From assembly GCA_012719295.1 (NCBI GenBank), contig JAAYAQ010000209.1:1-40385 (forward strand): a stretch of 40,385 nucleotides of DNA, read 5' to 3'. Of this stretch, positions 1 to 7,552 are shown one piece after another. Position numbers and translations under genes: made by a program. The number at the start of each line of letters is the position of its first letter. Position 1 is the first letter of the stretch. The notes under the pieces are model-generated. The model was given only the letters and a program-made list of their open reading frames with translations. It ran no database searches and was not told the DNA's origin. The DNA is from Candidatus Hydrogenedentota bacterium (GTDB taxonomy: Bacteria > Hydrogenedentota > Hydrogenedentia > Hydrogenedentales > SLHB01).

Positions 1-1427
1 CCGGCATACGGCGGGCGCACGATTTCCTTCTTGGGCTTGCCGCGTTTGATCTGGCTGAGCGCCTTTGCCAGGCGCTCACTCGATGCGCCCGGCAGCCCCT
101 CGAGACTCGCCACTCCGTCATGAACCACGTTCACCACCGCGGGCTCGGTCAGCAGGGGCATGAGCCACCGCTCCAGCTCGTTTTCAAGAATCCCGCCCAG
201 CAGAAACTCCTCGGGCAGGGGCTGGCTGCCGCTTTTCAACACGCGCAGCATCTGCTGCGACTCCGTCAGGAAGCGTTCCCATCCCGGAAGCCAGGCGTCC
301 AGCGCCTCCCCCGCGCGGTCGGGAATGGTCAGGGTGAGCAGCATGCCGTTCTTCTCGGCAAGGCATTCGACCGTTCCCCCGTGAAGTTCCTGAACGCCCC
401 GGCGGATAGAGGCAAGATAGACCGTCTCGCCCGCGGCGCATTGGGTGCCCTCCATTTCGATCATGGTGGCGACTTGGCGCGCGCGGGCATCATAGTCCGC
501 CATGAACGCCAGCCGGCCGCCGCGGGGCAGCACCATGAAGGCATGCTGAACCGCGCCGTACCAGGCTCTGGCAAGCGCCGGCCGTGTCACGACAACCGGC
601 GGAATCTCCCGCTCCGCGAATACGTCCACCGCGATGGCACGCTCCGCCGCCTCGGGCGTGTTCAGGGAGACGGCATCGCGGATGGTGCGCAGAAAATCCG
701 CGGGGCCGGGCTGCGCAGGGCCGTCAAGCAGGGCAAGACAGGCCTCCGCCTGAGCACAGGCGCCGGTCCAAAGCTCCCCGGTCTCTGCTCTGCTGTCTTG
801 AGCGGCCTGGTACTCCTTAATCGCCCGATTCAGTTTCGATACGTGTTCGACAAGCGGACCGAGGCTCTCGTCTGAGGGTCCCGGTTCGCGCATGCCCTGC
901 ATCCGCAGTTCCAGCCCTGACGGCGTACGGCGGATCCGGCCCCCGCGGGTCGCGACGGTCCAGCGCTCACAGAGCGTCTCGAACGTCACGGGGAGGTCGC
1001 CTCCGACGCGCAGGCGCTCGGGAAACGCGCCCGGGCCATCCAGGGCCAGGGTAATCCGCGGGATTCCGTCTTCCTCAAACATCTCCGCCAGGAGCACCGC
1101 GTCTTCGTAGAGCTGCACGCCGTCCAGCAGCGTCACCAGGCAGGCCCACGCCTGCGCGGGGTCGCACACGCAGGACGGCACAGCATTCGTCACGATGACG
1201 CACCGGTCGTTTTCGAGGCGTTCGGCGTGTCCGTTCAGCCATGCGGCCGGGTCGCAGGTCTCATACACCGGCGGGCGGAACAGGTCGAGATAGAGCCGGG
1301 CGGACGCAAGCGGTTTCAGAACGTCCGCACACGCCTCAGACGGACCGGCGGCTTCGAGGCTTCGCGCCGCAAGCAATTCGCGAACCCGCGCGATCGCCGG
1401 TTCGATCAGAGTGGCTGTCGTATCCAT
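1..1427 (-). CDS. Protein with two degenerate histidine-kinase-like ATPase regions (partial, cut by left edge)
   Basis: This frame is open from an ATG at 1427 to the window edge, giving 475 codons with no stop, so the C-terminus is missing. Two regions look like worn HATPase_c folds. Residues about 75-180 hold 'LVTLLDGVQLYEDAVLLAEM' followed by 'ITLALDGPG'. Residues about 290-400 hold 'YGAVQHAFMVLPRGG' and then 'VQELHGGTVECLAEKNGM' and 'LLTLTIP', which read like the N box and the terminal strand of a sensor kinase. The N-box Asn is His in the second copy, and no canonical G boxes or phospho-acceptor His-box were seen. ATP binding is therefore doubtful. The tail is basic (KRGKPKKE). A promoter-like TGGAAA-N17-TACACT lies just upstream. 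The real function is unknown; a pseudokinase or scaffold in signalling is an inference. Confidence 0.6.
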   Translation of the reverse strand, partial: MDTTATLIEPAIARVRELLAARSLEAAGPSEACADVLKPLASARLYLDLFRPPVYETCDPAAWLNGHAERLENDRCVIVTNAVPSCVCDPAQAWACLVTLLDGVQLYEDAVLLAEMFEEDGIPRITLALDGPGAFPERLRVGGDLPVTFETLCERWTVATRGGRIRRTPSGLELRMQGMREPGPSDESLGPLVEHVSKLNRAIKEYQAAQDSRAETGELWTGACAQAEACLALLDGPAQPGPADFLRTIRDAVSLNTPEAAERAIAVDVFAEREIPPVVVTRPALARAWYGAVQHAFMVLPRGGRLAFMADYDARARQVATMIEMEGTQCAAGETVYLASIRRGVQELHGGTVECLAEKNGMLLTLTIPDRAGEALDAWLPGWERFLTESQQMLRVLKSGSQPLPEEFLLGGILENELERWLMPLLTEPAVVNVVHDGVASLEGLPGASSERLAKALSQIKRGKPKKEIVRPPYA

Positions 1428-1437
1428 GGCACGGCTC

Positions 1438-1466
1438 AGTGTACGGATCCCCTCCACGCCTTTCCA
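1438..1466 (-). promoter_or_regulatory. Putative sigma70-type promoter for the 1427 gene
   Basis: On the minus strand the sequence reads TGGAAA (1466-1461), a 17-base spacer, then TACACT (1443-1438). The -10 ends 11 bases before the ATG at 1427, so the leader would be very short. The match is moderate (4/6 and 4/6). Confidence 0.4.
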
Positions 1467-1544
1467 GCGCGTTTTTGCATGCCGCGCCTCAAAGGCTTAG
1501 AGTATCGGTCAATACAACAGCCATTCCATGCGGAGGGAGTCACC

Positions 1545-2678
1545 ATGGAAATCTACGGAAAGAAGTACAGCACGAAAGAACTGCGCACGCGCGTGGGCAA
1601 CATGGACCAGATTGCGGGCATCCGGACCGTGCAGCTGGATGACGGCAATGAACGGCCGACCCGCGCGGCGATCATTCATACCGGAGCGGGACTCGAGCTC
1701 ACCGTGCTCCTGGACCGGTGCCTCGACATCTCCGCCGCGTCCTTCAACGGCAAAGCCATGGGATGGCGCTCCACCACCGGCGATGTGGCCCCGCAGTATT
1801 ACGAGGCCGAATGGCTCCGGTGGCTGCGCAGTTATTTCGGCGGGCTGGTCACGACCTGCGGCCTGATGAACGTGGGCGCTCCGGACGATGCCAGCGCGCT
1901 CCTGGGTACCGGCCTCCACGGCCGCATCGGCAACACCCCCGCAAAGAACATCAAGATCACCCAGGAATGGCAGGGGAACGACTACGTCCTGAGCGTCTCG
2001 GGCACCATGCGTGAGACGGTCGTCTTCGGCGAGAATCTGACCCTGACGCGCACCGTATCGACCCGGCTCGGTGAAAAACGGTTCTGGATTCACGATGTCG
2101 TGACCAACGACGGATTCAAACCGGCGAAGTACATGCTGCTCTACCACTGCAACATCGGATGGCCGGTGGTGGACCGGGGTTCCGAGATCATCGCGCCCAG
2201 CAGGCACATTGCCCCGCGCGACGCCGAGGCCGAGGCCGGAAGACAGGACTGGTACAAGCTCGATCCGCCCACCCACGGTTACAAAGAGAAGGTCTATTAC
2301 CACGACATGGCGGCCGATCCCCGCGGCAACGTCACGGCGGCCATTGTCAACAGCGGGTTCAAGGGCAAGGGCGAAGGCTTCGGCGTATACCTGAAGTACA
2401 ACAAGAAGGAACTGCCCCGCTTCGCCGAGTGGAAACAGATGGGCGAGCAGGATTACGTCGTTGGCTTCGAACCCTGCAATTGCGGCGTCGAGGGCCGCGC
2501 CGTCGACGACAAACAGGGCCTTCTGCATTCGCTCCGGCCCGGCCAGAGCCAGAACGTGCACCTTGAATTCGGCGCGTTGACCAGCGCCAAAGAAGTTGCG
2601 GCCCTTCGGAAGGCTTGCAGTAAGGTCAAAACGGAAATCGTCGACAGCTACACGCGGTTCGTCAAGAAACCCCGGTAG
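1545..2678 (+). CDS. DUF4432 family protein (aldose 1-epimerase-like fold)
   Basis: This is a 377-residue soluble protein of the DUF4432 family, which shares the galactose-mutarotase-like beta-sandwich. Recognisable stretches are 'GLELTVLLDRCLDISAAS', 'YFGGLVTTCGLMNVG', 'LHGRIGNTPAKN', 'LLYHCNIGWPVVDRGSEI' and 'FEPCNCGVEGR' near the end. The start was chosen at the ATG at 1545 because GGAGGGAG ends five bases upstream; frames extending further upstream run antisense into the neighbouring gene. No signal peptide is present, so it should act in the cytoplasm on a sugar or sugar-acid. The exact substrate cannot be read from sequence. It is divergent from the gene at 1427 and is followed by a strong hairpin. 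Confidence 0.9.
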   Translation: MEIYGKKYSTKELRTRVGNMDQIAGIRTVQLDDGNERPTRAAIIHTGAGLELTVLLDRCLDISAASFNGKAMGWRSTTGDVAPQYYEAEWLRWLRSYFGGLVTTCGLMNVGAPDDASALLGTGLHGRIGNTPAKNIKITQEWQGNDYVLSVSGTMRETVVFGENLTLTRTVSTRLGEKRFWIHDVVTNDGFKPAKYMLLYHCNIGWPVVDRGSEIIAPSRHIAPRDAEAEAGRQDWYKLDPPTHGYKEKVYYHDMAADPRGNVTAAIVNSGFKGKGEGFGVYLKYNKKELPRFAEWKQMGEQDYVVGFEPCNCGVEGRAVDDKQGLLHSLRPGQSQNVHLEFGALTSAKEVAALRKACSKVKTEIVDSYTRFVKKPR

Positions 2679-2701
2679 CCGTCCCGTGCTGGATACCTGG
2701 A

Positions 2702-2732
2702 GCGCCTCCCCCCTCGGTTTCGGGGGAGGCGC
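2702..2732 (+). terminator. Hairpin between convergent genes
   Basis: GCGCCTCCCCC (2702-2712) is exactly complementary to GGGGGAGGCGC (2722-2732) with a 9-base loop. It lies between the stop codons of two convergent genes. There is no clear U tract, so it may be a bidirectional, weak or Rho-assisted terminator. Confidence 0.55.
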
Positions 2733-2748
2733 GCTCCTTGTGCCCCGC

Positions 2749-4293
2749 TCAGCGGGTGTTCGTGGCCGCAACCGCAGCCGGCGCGTCTCCGAACAGGCCT
2801 TCGAGGGCACGGGCCGCCCGCGCGCGCGACCAGTTCCATGTGCGCCAGCCGTCGTCCTCGCGCCTGTGCCATTGCCGCATCAATCCCTCGCGGACGGTGT
2901 CGGCGTCGCGCTCCCCCAGTCTGTCCAGCCCGGCCACGAGCGCCGGGACGGCATCGGCCCCCAGAGAGACCGCGTACCGCGCGTCAAAGGGCTCTCCTGC
3001 GGCGACGCGGCCGAGATTCCACGACACGATGACACCGCACGGGTTCATGGCGTAAAACGCCACCACGAACACCAGTCCGCTCAGGACCATGCCCACCGTA
3101 AACCGCTTTACGCGCCCCCACAGCGCCGTTACGGCGAACCATGCCAGCGAGAAGCCGATCCACACCATGAAGGCCGTGGAATAGAAGCGCAGCTGGGTCA
3201 ATCCATACGCCTCGACGTATAGCTGCATGCGCATCAGGGCGCTGACCATGATCACCGCCACCAGCAGCAGCATGAGCACCGACAAGAGCCGGCAGACCGT
3301 CTTCTCGCGCGGCTTTCCTCCGCGGGACAGCCAATGAAAGAAGTACTGCAGGAGCAGCGTCAAGACGGTCACCGCGCAGAGTTCAAAGAAGCCGCGCCGC
3401 GCATACTCGGAGTAGGTGAGCTCGGCAACGGACTCGATCCGCCCGCTTCCCCCGAAGAAGTACTGGAACTGCACCGCCACGAAGGCCAGGAACAGTGCAT
3501 CCACCGCACCGAACACGATTGCCGCCTCGATCCCGCCGGTCTGGATGTCCCGAAGCGCCTCGTCGTCCGGCAGGTAACGCGCAATCCCGGAGACCATCGC
3601 GCAGAGCAGTCCCGCGGCAAGGTATGCACTCAACGCGAACGCGGCTGCATGGCGCGGCAGAAACTCCAGGTCAAACGTAAACGTCCTGGTTATCAGGTCG
3701 CCGAACGCGCGATCCGCCGAGGCAAACAGCAGCGTAAACACGGCAAGGATCGGAACCGCCAGCAGCACGCCCCGCAACAGGGCGGCGAGCCAGGGTTTCC
3801 GCAAGGCGTCTACCCGCCATTTTCGCGGGTCGGCCGCGGTCAGTGCGCGCCACCCCCCGAAGAGAATCCTGGCGGCACCGCGCAATAGCGCTCCGAAATA
3901 CTCAAGAAATGATGCGAAAGCCGGGGCGAACCCTCCAACAACACCGGCGGCCAGGGCCGCGCACACCAGAAAACAGCCTGCCGCAAGCCACTTCAGGTAC
4001 ACGCTGTCCCGCCAGGCCAGACAGAGCCCGAACGCGGCGCCCGTGCTCAGGAAAGCGGCGGCCCAGACCGGCAGCCGCCGTTGACGCCAGTACAGCAGCC
4101 CCGCCGCACACGCCAGAGCCGCCACGGCCCACACGGCGGCATTCAGTCCGTAAGGCAGGGCGCGCAGCAGGATGTCGCCGAGCACCCCCAGGACGAGCGC
4201 GGCGAAAAGCACGCGGCCCAGCCACACGTCAGGCTGCTCTCCCGCGCTCATTCCATCCGGCGCCGCATGGAAATCCGTGTCTGCCGGTAGCAT
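2749..4293 (-). CDS. DUF4173-family multi-pass membrane protein
   Basis: This is an integral membrane protein of 514 residues with about ten to twelve hydrophobic segments. The DUF4173 signature region is visible: 'FVAVQFQYFFGG' followed by 'LTYSEYARRGFFELCAVTVL', then further membrane spans and a soluble C-terminal tail rich in Arg and Trp. The start is placed at 4293 (MLPADTD) because GAGGAGGGGGAGAGG sits directly upstream. An in-frame ATG at 4353 would add 20 residues but has no clear ribosome site. It follows the winged-helix regulator gene by about 80 bases and is probably the last gene of a three-gene operon starting at 5425. The biochemical role of DUF4173 is not established. Confidence 0.85.
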   Translation of the reverse strand: MLPADTDFHAAPDGMSAGEQPDVWLGRVLFAALVLGVLGDILLRALPYGLNAAVWAVAALACAAGLLYWRQRRLPVWAAAFLSTGAAFGLCLAWRDSVYLKWLAAGCFLVCAALAAGVVGGFAPAFASFLEYFGALLRGAARILFGGWRALTAADPRKWRVDALRKPWLAALLRGVLLAVPILAVFTLLFASADRAFGDLITRTFTFDLEFLPRHAAAFALSAYLAAGLLCAMVSGIARYLPDDEALRDIQTGGIEAAIVFGAVDALFLAFVAVQFQYFFGGSGRIESVAELTYSEYARRGFFELCAVTVLTLLLQYFFHWLSRGGKPREKTVCRLLSVLMLLLVAVIMVSALMRMQLYVEAYGLTQLRFYSTAFMVWIGFSLAWFAVTALWGRVKRFTVGMVLSGLVFVVAFYAMNPCGVIVSWNLGRVAAGEPFDARYAVSLGADAVPALVAGLDRLGERDADTVREGLMRQWHRREDDGWRTWNWSRARAARALEGLFGDAPAAVAATNTR

Positions 4294-4372
4294 CCTCTCC
4301 CCCTCCTCATCCCTGTCCGCAACGGCCCCCGCGAAACCAGAACCCTGCGCCATACAAAGCGCGCGAGACCGT

Positions 4373-4762
4373 TCACTTCTTTCTGACCGCCTTGATCAGC
4401 GCTTCCATGTGGTTCAGGTAATGTTCGAGCGCTTTGCGTCCCTTGGGCGTAATCCGAAACTCGGTCTTTGGCATCCTCCCCTGGAACGATTTTGTGCACT
4501 GGATGTACTCGGCTTCTTCCAGTTTGCGGGCATGGACGCTCAGGTTGCCGTCGCTGGTCCCGATCAGCTTTTTGAGCTCTTTGAACGTCAGGCAATCATT
4601 CACGGCCAGCGCGCTCACGATTGCGAGCCGGATCCGTTCGTGGATGATGCGCTCCATCGGCTCCGAAATGCCCCGGCGCTCCGGACCCTGGATGGCCTTA
4701 CGCAGCATTGAGGTTCTGTCGCCGGCGCCCCCCGCTTCTTCTGCCGCGTTCTGTCTCGCCAT
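4373..4762 (-). CDS. Winged-helix transcriptional regulator (HTH_34/ArsR-like)
   Basis: This is a 129-residue protein with a single winged-helix DNA-binding domain, residues about 38-122: 'HERIRLAIVSALAVNDCLTF', then 'KELKKLIGTSDGNLSVHARK', 'LEEAEYIQCTKSF' and 'TEFRITPKGRKALEHYL'. This is the pattern of small HTH_34-type dimeric regulators, with a recognition helix 'SDGNLSVHARKLEE' and a beta-wing. No effector domain or Cys metal site is evident. GGGAG lies 9 bases before the ATG. It sits between two membrane-protein genes on the same strand, 24 bases after the first. It may autoregulate the operon through the palindrome at 5462-5469. Confidence 0.88.
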   Translation of the reverse strand: MARQNAAEEAGGAGDRTSMLRKAIQGPERRGISEPMERIIHERIRLAIVSALAVNDCLTFKELKKLIGTSDGNLSVHARKLEEAEYIQCTKSFQGRMPKTEFRITPKGRKALEHYLNHMEALIKAVRKK

Positions 4763-4786
4763 CTTCCGTCTCCCGATACCGACGGA

Positions 4787-5425
4787 TCAGCCGCCGTGCC
4801 GCAGAGCAATGATTACGCCAAAAACGATGTGGAGGCCGCCAAACCCGGCGGCGAGAAAGAGGTCGCCTGCCGTCACGGGGCCAAGCACCTCAAAAGCGCC
4901 GTACTCCGGCAACGCCGTTAAACTGCCCGCGAGCGCCATGAAACACATCCCCATCAGGGGCACCACACGAACAGAGAAGGCGCCCCCGGTCACGCATCCC
5001 GCGCCGTACAGGAGCAGCCACGTGAACGGCAACAGGCGCCATAACCCTTCGTGCGCGAAAACGACGGTCAACAACGCGCCCGCAAGAATCGGCGGCGCCA
5101 GACTCAGCGCAAACCGGCGACCCGGCCCCATCCACAGGGATTCCCGGTTCCGCCTGGCTTTGAGGGTCATCGTCACGGCCCCGGCCGTAACGCTCCCGCC
5201 CGCGACGGCCAGCCAGGTGCCGAGCCACGACGCTCCCGGCCTCGTGGCCCAATAACTTCCGGCGAGCGCCAGCAGCCCCATCCCGATCAGCCCCCGCCCG
5301 GGAACCGACGTGAACGACGACGACCGGGTCATGGCCTCGCGTATGAAGGCCAGATTGTCCATCGCCCGCGCGTGAAGCTGTATGGGCGCGCAGGCGTCCG
5401 GGGACTCTTTGCGTTCCGTGCTCAT
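4787..5425 (-). CDS. Small multi-pass membrane protein, first gene of the HTH/DUF4173 operon
   Basis: This 212-residue protein has a short hydrophilic N-terminus ('LHARAMDNLAFIREAMTRSS') and then about six hydrophobic spans, ending 'FGGLHIVFGVIIALRHGG'. The N-terminal segment 'MDNLAFIREAMTRSSSFTSV' followed by 'PGRG' is reminiscent of membrane proteins encoded next to HTH_34 regulators, but no function is known. The ATG at 5425 lies only about 9 bases after a near-perfect -10 box, so the mRNA would be nearly leaderless and no Shine-Dalgarno is present. An alternative start is the internal ATG at 'MDNLAF'. It is co-directional with the regulator and DUF4173 genes downstream. Confidence 0.75.
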   Translation of the reverse strand: MSTERKESPDACAPIQLHARAMDNLAFIREAMTRSSSFTSVPGRGLIGMGLLALAGSYWATRPGASWLGTWLAVAGGSVTAGAVTMTLKARRNRESLWMGPGRRFALSLAPPILAGALLTVVFAHEGLWRLLPFTWLLLYGAGCVTGGAFSVRVVPLMGMCFMALAGSLTALPEYGAFEVLGPVTAGDLFLAAGFGGLHIVFGVIIALRHGG

Positions 5426-5434
5426 CGTACTGCA

Positions 5435-5469
5435 AGTATATCCGAATTCCTTGCGTTTGACAAGTACTT
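5435..5469 (-). promoter_or_regulatory. Near-consensus sigma70 promoter with overlapping palindromic operator candidate
   Basis: On the minus strand TTGTCA (5463-5458), a 17-base spacer and TATACT (5440-5435) form a strong promoter. The perfect palindrome AAGTACTT (5462-5469) overlaps the upstream edge of the -35. The string CGGATATA occurs twice on the minus strand, beside the palindrome and at the -10. Transcription would begin about three bases before the ATG at 5425. The winged-helix protein of the operon is the obvious candidate to bind here; that is inference. Confidence 0.7.
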
Positions 5470-5653
5470 TATATCCGAAAGTAAAGCCGGGTTCCGCCCA
5501 ATCACCAGGCACGCACCTTGTCAGGGAAACACCGGAACAGGTTCCGCACGCCGCCGTGATCCCACGGGCTTTCGGCAAAACTGGCTTCCAGGCAACCCCT
5601 GTCACACGGCAGTGATCCCGCCCGCACCAGGACGGCACCGTGCATGAGGCGAC
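5470..5653. other. Intergenic region with nested inverted and direct repeats, no gene seen
   Basis: The space between the NUDIX stop and the operon promoter contains short dyads (GGAACAGGTTCC, CCGTGATCCCACGG) and a repeated GTGATCCC. On the minus strand some words (TGTGACAGGGG and GGAAGCCAG) recall the core of a cobalamin riboswitch, but the rest of the consensus is absent. No protein gene is supported here. Confidence 0.3.
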
Positions 5654-6124
5654 TCAGGGCAGATCGCGCCAGAGGTTCCCCAGATAGACTGTTTGCGCTG
5701 TTCCGGGGGCGGCCAGGAGATGCATGAGCGGTTCGCGAAGGTCCGGCGCCATGACGAGCGCGTTCAACTCGGTGGAAGGCACAAACCGGACCCGGTTCAA
5801 ACGGAGGTCGTCCCCCTTCCGCAGACTTCCGCCCAGGAGGGTGCACCAGAAGCCGATGTTCACGATATGGCGATGGCGGTCCGGGGGGAGGCTGTCGTAC
5901 ACCAGCGCGACATCGCCCACCGCGACGTCCAGTCCGGTTTCCTCCAACACTTCCCGTCTGAGTGCGTCCGCCAGGGACTCGCCGTAGTCCACGCCGCCGC
6001 CCGGAAGAAGCCAGTACCTCCGCCCGGCCTTTTCGTGCTCGACCAGGAGAAGGGCGTCTTCGTTGGGCAGGAGCGCGGCCACCCGAATCCGGGGTCCCAA
6101 ACCGTGTCTATCCGTTTCGGTCAT
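5654..6124 (-). CDS. NUDIX hydrolase
   Basis: This 156-residue protein carries a complete Nudix box G-x5-E-x7-R-E-U-x-E-E-x-G-U: G43, E49, then 'REVLEETGL' at 57-65. The family hydrolyses nucleoside diphosphates linked to another moiety, using Mg2+ held by the EE of the box. The start at 6124 (MTETDRHG) makes an ATGA overlap with the hflX stop, so translation is probably coupled. Longer in-frame starts would lie inside hflX. The substrate is unknown. The C-terminal half ('NRVRFVPSTELNALVM') is typical of ADP-ribose or NDP-sugar-type family members but not diagnostic. Confidence 0.9.
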   Translation of the reverse strand: MTETDRHGLGPRIRVAALLPNEDALLLVEHEKAGRRYWLLPGGGVDYGESLADALRREVLEETGLDVAVGDVALVYDSLPPDRHRHIVNIGFWCTLLGGSLRKGDDLRLNRVRFVPSTELNALVMAPDLREPLMHLLAAPGTAQTVYLGNLWRDLP

Positions 6125-7410
6125 ACGATGTAATCGGCGATTTGCCGCCGCAAGGCCGCGTCGACCTCGGCCTCCAGAACCACAACGTTGTCTTCGTAAT
6201 CCTGTTGAATGACGCGCCCGCAATCGTGAATGCGCGCCACCACGCCTCCCTTGTGCTGGGGAATGCGCAAGCGCACACGGGAGCGTTGCGGCGTCAGGTT
6301 CGCATCGATGGCGCGAAGCAGTTCCTCGATGCCCTGGCCGGTCCGGGCGGAAACCCGCACGCCGTGGCCGAACCGCGCCTCAAGTTCGTGCGCCTGCATG
6401 GGCGTGGCGATGTCCATCTTGTTCAGCGCGAGCACAGCCGGCTTCTCCCCCACACCGATCTCGTCCAACACGGCGCGCACGGCTTTCATGTGTTCCTCGG
6501 CCGCGGCATGCGAAGCGTCGACGACCATCAGCAGCACATCCGCCTCGTTCACTTCCTCGAGCGTGGCGCGGAACGCCGCGACCAGGGAGTGCGGAAGGTT
6601 CCGGATGAATCCTACCGTATCCGTAAACGTCACTTCGCGGCCGCTGGGGAGCTCCCGCCGCCGCGTCGTGGTGTCGAGGGTAGCAAAAAGCTTGTCTTCG
6701 ACAAACGCGCCCGCATTCGTCAGGGCGTTCAGAAGCGACGATTTGCCCGCGTTGGTATAGCCGACCAGGGCCACCGTGCCAATACCGCCTTCGATGCGCC
6801 GCTTGCGCTGGATACGCCTGCGTTTGCGCGTGCCTTCGAGCTCCGCTTTGAACCGGCGGATGCGGTCGCGCACGACGCGGCGGTCCACCTCGAGCTTTTG
6901 TTCGCCGGGTCCGCGTATCCCGATGCCGCCCTGCTGGCGCATCATGGCCGAGCCGCGGCCGGTCAAACGCGGCAGGAGATACTCGAGCTGGGCCAGTTCA
7001 ACCTGGTGCTTGCCCTCGTTCGACTGGGCGCGCAATGCGAAAATGTCGAGTATCAACTGCGTGCGGTCCACGACCTTCAGCCCGAGCGTGTCGCCGATGT
7101 TGGCGCCCTGGCTGGGGGTAAGGTCGCAGTCGAAAATGACCAGACCGGCCTCATGCTCTTCGCAGGCCGCGCGCAGGGTTTCGAGTTTCCCCTTTCCAAT
7201 AAGGGTCCCCGGACACGCTTTGACGCGGCGCTGTACAAGGGTTGCGGCCACCTCGGCCCCGGCCGTCCACGCCAGCCGCCGCATTTCTTCGAGCGAATCT
7301 TCGACGTCCCGCGGGTCGTCTCCCGGAAGAATGAGCCGCACCAGAATGGCGGTCTCGGTCACCGGCGGGCGTTCCAGTTCAATCAATCGTTCGTTTCTTT
7401 CCTCGGTCAT
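6121..7410 (-). CDS. hflX: GTPase HflX
   Basis: This 429-residue ribosome-associated GTPase has an N-terminal HflX domain ('CPGTLIGKGKLETLR', 'VVDRTQLILDIFALRAQSNE', 'GGIGIRGPGEQKLEVDRR'). A coiled basic linker (RKRRRIQRKRR) follows, and then the G domain. The P-loop 'GYTNAGKSS' is at about 214-222, G3 'DTVGFI' at about 262 and G4 'NKMD' at about 329. In known bacteria HflX binds the 50S subunit and splits stalled ribosomes under stress. GAGGG lies three bases before the ATG. An extended -10 (TGATATAGT) is visible on the minus strand about 40 bases upstream. The gene overlaps the downstream NUDIX gene by four bases. Confidence 0.96.
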   Translation of the reverse strand: MTEERNERLIELERPPVTETAILVRLILPGDDPRDVEDSLEEMRRLAWTAGAEVAATLVQRRVKACPGTLIGKGKLETLRAACEEHEAGLVIFDCDLTPSQGANIGDTLGLKVVDRTQLILDIFALRAQSNEGKHQVELAQLEYLLPRLTGRGSAMMRQQGGIGIRGPGEQKLEVDRRVVRDRIRRFKAELEGTRKRRRIQRKRRIEGGIGTVALVGYTNAGKSSLLNALTNAGAFVEDKLFATLDTTTRRRELPSGREVTFTDTVGFIRNLPHSLVAAFRATLEEVNEADVLLMVVDASHAAAEEHMKAVRAVLDEIGVGEKPAVLALNKMDIATPMQAHELEARFGHGVRVSARTGQGIEELLRAIDANLTPQRSRVRLRIPQHKGGVVARIHDCGRVIQQDYEDNVVVLEAEVDAALRRQIADYIV

Positions 7411-7552
7411 ACCCTCGTCTTTCGTACTGTCAGACCCTTCTTCTCACTATATCACGGGAGCTGGATTGAATCCGTCTCCCTATATTCTTAGTCTATGCAC
7501 ACAGGAACTCGTGGCGTTCCCCGAAGACAACCCCGAAAGGACTGCAAAAACC

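Noticed and set aside
1509-2810. 433-codon minus-strand frame
   Set aside because: Antisense to the DUF4432 gene; composition is that of a shadow frame.
5560-5650. Possible cobalamin riboswitch on the minus strand
   Set aside because: TGTGACAGGGG (5606-5596) and GGAAGCCAG (5589-5581) resemble parts of the core, but the GGGAA-GGTG segment and the ACCTGCC box are missing, and the downstream genes are not cobalamin-related. A covariance-model search would decide.
5962-7491. 509-codon plus-strand frame
   Set aside because: Antisense to hflX; hflX has all G motifs and a ribosome site.
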